Assembly (NCBI GenBank): GCA_023388635.1 | Contig: JAEWFW010000040.1 | Span: 1-27,213, forward strand | Origin: Bacillota bacterium | GTDB taxonomy: Bacteria; Bacillota; Bacilli; Desulfuribacillales; Desulfuribacillaceae | DNA: 27,213 nt | Reading direction: 5' to 3' | In this document: positions 22,874-27,213 of the stretch, one piece after another | How positions within the stretch are numbered: the stretch's first letter is position 1 | Layout of the letters: the number at the start of each line of letters is the position of its first letter | Program-made: the position numbers and the translations under genes | Notes under the pieces: model-generated | Seen by the model: only the letters and a program-made list of their open reading frames with translations | Told to the model about the DNA's origin: nothing | Databases searched by the model: none

Positions 22874-22985
22874 ACTCGTCATATTTAAAAAAATGTGGTA
22901 AAATATTTTAAGTACTATAACAGATGTATCATTGGCGCTTATGTTTACTAACAATATACACTACAATGACGTAAGGAGACGTAGG

Positions 22986-24035
22986 ATGGGTCGAATCATT
23001 CGTATTGCACTAATTGTATTATCAACATTAATTTTGATCATAGGAGTCGGCAGTTATTTTGGGTACCAGCATTTTATGACACAGTTGGAACCCGTTGCAG
23101 GAAATGAAGTGGTTGTAGTTGAAATACCTAAGGGTTCTTCTATAAGACAAGCTGCTGCTATTTTAGAGGAACGCGGTGTTTTGAGGAATGCTAAGTTTTT
23201 TACATATTATGTGCGTTGGCAACATCCAGAGGCGCAGTTTATGGCTGGGAATTATCGGATTGCCCAAGGTAGCACTATGGATCAGATTATTCAAACTTTG
23301 GGTAGTGGGGATATTATCAGTGATACGGTGCGGTTTACGATTCCTGAGGGTTATTCGGTGGAACAGATTGCCGGAAAGCTGGCAGATGAAGGCTTGGTAG
23401 ACAAGCAGGTATTTTTGGAACAAGCGGCACGACGTGATTATGACTATTGGTTTATCGAAGAGATTCCTGCCAACGATGCCGTAAAGTATCCACTGGAGGG
23501 TTTTCTTTTCCCAGAGACTTACGAGGTTGCAAAAGGGGCTACCGAACGCGAAATTATCGATAGGTTGCTGATGCAGTTTGACCGCGAGTTTCGCGATGAG
23601 TGGCGCGGATTGTCTGAGCAGCTAGGAATGTCTATTTATGAAATCGTGATCATGGCTTCGATCGTCGAGCGGGAAGCTATCGTCGATGAAGAAAGACCTG
23701 CGATTGCCGGGGTGTTTTATAATCGACTGCTGGCAGAACCTTCATGGAAGTTGGAGTCTTGTGCGACGATTCAGTATGCGTTAGGGAAGCAGAAGTCGGT
23801 CATAACATTTGCGGATCTGGAAATTGAGAGTCCGTATAATACATATAGGCACGAGGGAATGCCACCGGCACCGATTGCCAACCCTGGAAGGGAAGCTTTG
23901 AAGGCGGCAGTTTCCCCGGATAAGCACGATTATTATTTTTTTGTGACGAAGAAAGACGGCTCTAATGGGCATCACTTTTCGAAGACATATGCCGAACATA
24001 AACAAAATGATGCTAAAAGTAGAGGGTCTTGGTAG
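22986..24035 (+). CDS. mltG: Endolytic transglycosylase MltG
   Basis: MltG (YceG/YrrL) cleaves nascent peptidoglycan strands within the membrane and helps set glycan length. The 349-residue protein has a transmembrane segment at about 5-25 (IIRIALIVLSTLILIIGVGS), a LysM-like region with VEIPKGSSIRQAAAILEERGV and FTIPEGYSVEQIAGKLADEGL, and the YceG catalytic domain, where the acid Glu lies in IVIMASIVEREA, the family's ASIVE pattern. NTYRHEGMPPAPIANPGREALKAAV is the conserved C-terminal block. The ATG at 22986 is preferred over the frame-open upstream ATG because AAGGAG is 7 bases before it. In B. subtilis it directly follows the DUF1292 gene; here 8 kb intervenes. Confidence 0.96.
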   Translation: MGRIIRIALIVLSTLILIIGVGSYFGYQHFMTQLEPVAGNEVVVVEIPKGSSIRQAAAILEERGVLRNAKFFTYYVRWQHPEAQFMAGNYRIAQGSTMDQIIQTLGSGDIISDTVRFTIPEGYSVEQIAGKLADEGLVDKQVFLEQAARRDYDYWFIEEIPANDAVKYPLEGFLFPETYEVAKGATEREIIDRLLMQFDREFRDEWRGLSEQLGMSIYEIVIMASIVEREAIVDEERPAIAGVFYNRLLAEPSWKLESCATIQYALGKQKSVITFADLEIESPYNTYRHEGMPPAPIANPGREALKAAVSPDKHDYYFFVTKKDGSNGHHFSKTYAEHKQNDAKSRGSW

Positions 24036-24065
24036 ATAAAACATAAATTAGTAAGGGGAGAGTTT

Positions 24066-25760
24066 ATGAAGATATTCAGGGGATTGCGTGGAAGAATGTT
24101 ACGGGCGATTGCGTTAGTTGTCATCGTCAACATGATTATTGTCATGGGAGTCTTGCAATTTGTGGTGCAGAATAGCGGTGAATCCGTGGCGCTGGTGAAA
24201 GTCGAATCCGATTTGGCGACAGGCAGAGCGATCATTGATGCTACATATCCGGGAGAATGGGACATTCGCGACGGACAACTGTACAAAGGGGACGCAATAA
24301 TCAATGATAATTATGAACTTATCGATTATATTGGAGGGTTGACGGGAAATACGGCAACCATTTTCATGAACGACACCCGCGTAACGACAAATGTCAAGGA
24401 TAGTTCAGGCAATCGTGCCGTCGGAACCAAGGTATCCGAAGCGGTCAAAGCGGTTGTGTTGCAAAAAGGAGATACGTACCTTGGAGAAGCTGAAGTAGTG
24501 GGGCAGAAATTCCAGACTGCTTATGAGCCGATTCGCAATGCGGAAGGGGATATTATCGGAATTTGGTATATGGGGGCATCGAAAGAATTTGTCTCCGATA
24601 TGGTTTGGGATACACAAAAAGGGATGATCCTAATTGCGATTGCCGCGATTTTTATTTCTTTTTTACAGGCGATGCGCGTTGCCAATAATTTTGTGCAATC
24701 GATCGATCAGATTTCCCAAGGTGTACAATATGCGGCAAACAGTGATTTTACTCATAGACTTGACGTTGAGCGTGACGACGAGTTGGGAGAACTTGCGAGC
24801 TCATACAACCGCATGGTCGGCACATTAGGTGAGCTAACCAAAGGAGTCGATAAAACGGCGCAGGTCATTCTCACTTCTGTGAAAGATCTTGATGTTGCGA
24901 CGAGTGAACAAGCGAAAGCCAGCGATTATATGGCGACGACAGTCGATCATATTTCCGATGGTTCAGCAAATCAATCAAGAGCACTAGAAGAGACTGTTGA
25001 TATTGTAGCGACGGTGAACGAGCGGATTGTTCATATTGCGGAAAATGCTCTGGCAGCTTATGAAAGTTCGCGCCAATCGGTCAATATTGCCGATAACGGT
25101 AAACAGAAAATCGGCGCGACGATTACTCAAATGGAACGTGTAAATGCACAGAGTAATCAAACGGCAACGACGATGCGCACGCTCGGTGAACATTCACAAG
25201 AAATTGGCAATATCGTCGGTATCATCTCCGGCATTGCAGAGCAAACGAATTTATTGGCATTAAATGCGAGCATTGAAGCCGCAAGAGCAGGGGAGCATGG
25301 ACGCGGTTTTGCCGTTGTTGCCGACGAAGTGCGCAAACTGGCAGAACAATCGGCTCACTCTACGGGGCAAATTGTCAATTTAGTACAGAATATTCAAGCC
25401 GAAATTGATAAGGCAATTGGAGAAGTGGAAAATAACGTCGGCAGTATTAAAGAAGGCGTTCTGTCTGTCAAGCAAGCCAATGAGTTGTTTGAGAACTTGA
25501 GCCATGCTTCGGATGATGTCAGTTTGAAAATTAAAGATATTAGTAGCGCTGTTGACAATATAGAAAAAATCAGCAAAACGTTGGTGGAGAAGACGGATAT
25601 TGCTTATCAGGTTGCAAGGCAAACGGCTGACGATACGCAAAATATGGCTTCCATGTCGGAAGAACAGAGTGCGACATTGGAAGAAATCAGTGCGACTGTT
25701 TCACATATGTCAAATATTGCAGAAGAATTAAAAGGGCAATTGGCAGAATTTCGTTTTTAG
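24066..25760 (+). CDS. Methyl-accepting chemotaxis protein with a single Cache-type sensor
   Basis: A 564-residue chemoreceptor. TM1 is at about 11-33, an extracellular domain of roughly 145 residues follows (IIDATYPGEWDIRDGQLYKGDAIIN, IFMNDTRVTTNVKD, GEAEVVGQKFQTAYEPI, GDIIGIWYMGA), typical of the sCache_3 fold, then TM2 at about 187-203, HAMP at 204-260, and the signalling domain with the conserved hairpin tip EQTNLLALNASIEAARAGEHGRGFAVVADEVRKLAEQS. The ligand is unknown. No CheW, CheA or methylase gene is nearby and no C-terminal pentapeptide is seen. It is inserted between mltG and trmR, which are neighbours in Bacillus. AGGGGAG lies 6 bases before the ATG. Confidence 0.95.
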   Translation: MKIFRGLRGRMLRAIALVVIVNMIIVMGVLQFVVQNSGESVALVKVESDLATGRAIIDATYPGEWDIRDGQLYKGDAIINDNYELIDYIGGLTGNTATIFMNDTRVTTNVKDSSGNRAVGTKVSEAVKAVVLQKGDTYLGEAEVVGQKFQTAYEPIRNAEGDIIGIWYMGASKEFVSDMVWDTQKGMILIAIAAIFISFLQAMRVANNFVQSIDQISQGVQYAANSDFTHRLDVERDDELGELASSYNRMVGTLGELTKGVDKTAQVILTSVKDLDVATSEQAKASDYMATTVDHISDGSANQSRALEETVDIVATVNERIVHIAENALAAYESSRQSVNIADNGKQKIGATITQMERVNAQSNQTATTMRTLGEHSQEIGNIVGIISGIAEQTNLLALNASIEAARAGEHGRGFAVVADEVRKLAEQSAHSTGQIVNLVQNIQAEIDKAIGEVENNVGSIKEGVLSVKQANELFENLSHASDDVSLKIKDISSAVDNIEKISKTLVEKTDIAYQVARQTADDTQNMASMSEEQSATLEEISATVSHMSNIAEELKGQLAEFRF

Positions 25761-25813
25761 CATGACTAACTTGGCGTAACTGAATTGTGCGAAATAAGAG
25801 AGGAACTTTTTAC

Positions 25814-26449
25814 ATGATAGATGAGCAATTGATACGTTATATGGATCAGATTCAGCCGCCGCGGTCAGAACGGTATTCCCGTATGGAGGAATTGGCTGCC
25901 CGGGATCATGTGCCGATTATCAATCCACATACGGGTTACTTTATCCAGATGTTGTGTATGGCAATCCGACCGAAGCGAATTCTCGAGATCGGAACAGCCA
26001 TCGGCTATTCTGGGATGTGGATGCTTGACCATTCTGATGCGACGCTTGATACGATTGATATCGACGGAGAACGCCTGCAAATGGCGATGGCGTTGTTTGC
26101 CGACATGGGAGTTTCGGAACGTGTGCGTATCCATCATGGAGATGCCAATCAAATCCTGCCATCACTGGTTGGCGGGCAATTATTTGATTTGGTATTTCTG
26201 GATGCGGCAAAGGGGCAGTATATGAATTTTTTTCAGCATGTAGACAAGCTGACTGATTCACGCGCCGTAGTGATTACAGATAATGTGTTTTTTCATGGGA
26301 TGGTTGCAGGAATTGAACAACCACCGAAACGATTAGCACCGCTTGTGAGAAAGGTCGATGCGTATAATCGCATGCTACAGGAACATCCTGATTGGCATAC
26401 GACATTTCATTCGATTGGTGACGGTTTGGCAGTCAGCATTAAGAGGTGA
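25814..26449 (+). CDS. trmR: tRNA 5-hydroxyuridine methyltransferase TrmR (O-methyltransferase family 3)
   Basis: A 211-residue SAM-dependent O-methyltransferase. The SAM loop is ILEIGTAIGYSGMWML at about 56-71, with IDGERLQMA after it, HGDANQILP, and the DLVFLDAAKGQY metal-site region; this is the catechol-O-methyltransferase-like family. In B. subtilis YrrM (TrmR) converts ho5U34 to mo5U34, and it sits directly before the U32 genes (TrhP) as here. The start is ATG 25814, with AGAGGAA about 9 bases upstream; the longer frame from 25787 lacks a site. The function is supported by family and by context, not directly shown. Confidence 0.88.
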   Translation: MIDEQLIRYMDQIQPPRSERYSRMEELAARDHVPIINPHTGYFIQMLCMAIRPKRILEIGTAIGYSGMWMLDHSDATLDTIDIDGERLQMAMALFADMGVSERVRIHHGDANQILPSLVGGQLFDLVFLDAAKGQYMNFFQHVDKLTDSRAVVITDNVFFHGMVAGIEQPPKRLAPLVRKVDAYNRMLQEHPDWHTTFHSIGDGLAVSIKR

Positions 26450-26453
26450 ACAG

Positions 26454-27213
26454 ATGGAGTTACAAATGGAACAGTTGGAGTCGGAGCAGAACGCTCAATC
26501 GGCGAAGGGGTCTGACACTGTGAAACGACCGGAATTACTGGTTCCGGCAGGGAATTTGGAAAAATTGAAAATGGCAGTGCGTTATGGCGCTGATGCCGTG
26601 TATATTGCCGGGGAAATGTTCGGTTTGCGAAAAGCAGCCGGCAATTTTTCCTTTGCGGAGATGGCGAAAGGGGTGCAGTTTGCCCATGAACGCGGAGCAA
26701 AGGTCTATTTAGCGGCAAACATTATCGCCCATAACAGCGACTTGCCTTCGTTAGAAGACTACTTATTGCAAGTGGCACAGGCTGGGATTGATGCGATCTT
26801 ATTTGCTGATCCCGCCGTTTATCTTGCGGCAAGAAGGGTCATTCCGGAAATGCCGCTACATGTTAGCACACAGATGAATACGACGAATTGGCAGACGGTG
26901 CGTTTCTGGGCGGATCAGGGGATAGAACGGGTCGTATTGGCACGGGAAATGTCATTAGCAGAAATCCGTGAAATCCGTGAGCATTCCCCTGTGGAGTTGG
27001 AATGTTTCGTCCACGGCGCAATGTGTGTTTCTTATTCCGGTCGCTGTTTGTTGTCAAACTATATGGCGGAGAGGGATGCCAATCGCGGTGGATGTGCGCA
27101 GTCTTGTCGTTGGAAATATGCGTTGGTGGAGCAACAACAGGGACGGTGGGTTGATCAGACGCCAGGTCATTATTTGATGAATTCTCGTGATTTATGTATG
27201 ATCGAGCATATTC
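26454..27213 (+). CDS. U32 family peptidase-like protein, TrhP-type tRNA hydroxylation protein (partial)
   Basis: The gene begins at ATG 26454 with AAGAGGTG 7 bases upstream, five bases after trmR, and runs off the right edge after 253 codons. The recognisable domain starts around residue 25 with RPELLVPAGNLEKLKMAVRYGADAVYI, followed by LHVSTQMNTTN and the U32 signature ELECFVHGAMCVSYSGRCLLS, then NRGGCAQSCRW. The Cys residues C189, C196, C212 and C216 (approximate) are those that hold a [4Fe-4S] cluster in the family. TrhP homologues help make ho5U34 with prephenate. The first 24 residues are an extra Glu/Gln-rich extension, possibly a non-essential leader. In Bacillus two such genes lie in tandem; the second is outside the window. 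Confidence 0.9.
   Translation, partial: MELQMEQLESEQNAQSAKGSDTVKRPELLVPAGNLEKLKMAVRYGADAVYIAGEMFGLRKAAGNFSFAEMAKGVQFAHERGAKVYLAANIIAHNSDLPSLEDYLLQVAQAGIDAILFADPAVYLAARRVIPEMPLHVSTQMNTTNWQTVRFWADQGIERVVLAREMSLAEIREIREHSPVELECFVHGAMCVSYSGRCLLSNYMAERDANRGGCAQSCRWKYALVEQQQGRWVDQTPGHYLMNSRDLCMIEHI

Noticed and set aside
22932..22985. Earlier in-frame start for mltG
   Set aside because: It would add an odd hydrophilic segment ahead of the membrane anchor, and the AAGGAG site is placed for the ATG at 22986.
1..27213. CRISPR array, insertion sequences, tRNA or rRNA genes
   Set aside because: No regularly spaced repeats, transposase frames, terminal inverted repeats, cloverleaf sequences or rRNA segments were seen on either strand.

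Overview
The window reads as a chromosomal segment of a low-GC, probably anaerobic Firmicute. The order tcdA, rarA, Rrf2 regulator, cysteine desulfurase, mnmA ... alaS, ireB, ruvX, DUF1292 ... mltG, trmR, U32 protein matches the Bacillus subtilis yrvM-yrvN-cymR-yrvO-mnmA-...-alaS-yrzL-yrrK-yrzB-yrrL-yrrM-yrrN/O neighbourhood. The PRC-barrel and AI-2E genes before alaS, the rubrerythrin and the OFA-type carrier suggest a strict anaerobe, perhaps a Negativicute; that lineage guess is inference from gene content only.

Region A (1-2571) is an AT-rich, foreign-looking left flank. On the minus strand a small HTH (excisionase-fold) gene, a broken vsr mismatch endonuclease and a DNA cytosine-5 methyltransferase form one operon; the methyltransferase runs off the left edge and is intact as far as it can be read. 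Next to it is a fragment of an ATPase/DUF4143 gene. A 6S RNA gene (2651-2831) marks the boundary with the conserved block.

Region B (2903-14605) is a dense plus-strand housekeeping block: tcdA, rarA, a YczE-like membrane protein, an Rrf2/IscR-type regulator, cysteine desulfurase, mnmA, a PsiE-like membrane protein, a PRC-barrel protein, a 57-residue zinc-ribbon protein, an AI-2E permease, alaS with its own perfect-consensus promoter and a terminator hairpin in its leader, ireB, ruvX and a DUF1292 gene. It ends at a strong terminator (14638-14680).

Region C (about 14680-22880) is an accessory insertion that separates DUF1292 from mltG. It holds a DMT/EamA permease, a divergent 55-residue four-cysteine protein, a GH3 lipoprotein, a Nim-like flavin-binding protein, a soluble molybdopterin oxidoreductase (one frameshift beside the presumed Mo-ligand cysteine) translationally coupled to an OFA-family carrier, a GNAT acetyltransferase and a rubrerythrin.

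Region D (22986-27213) resumes the conserved order with mltG, then an interposed chemoreceptor, trmR and a U32 (TrhP-type) gene cut by the right edge. Many of the core genes serve tRNA: TcdA acts on t6A37, the cysteine desulfurase and MnmA make s2U34, TrhP and TrmR make ho5U34/mo5U34, and AlaRS charges tRNA-Ala. No insertion sequence, CRISPR array, tRNA or rRNA gene was seen. The best candidates for undescribed biology are the molybdoenzyme/OFA pair, the alaS leader, the two small cysteine proteins and the large insert in the methyltransferase.
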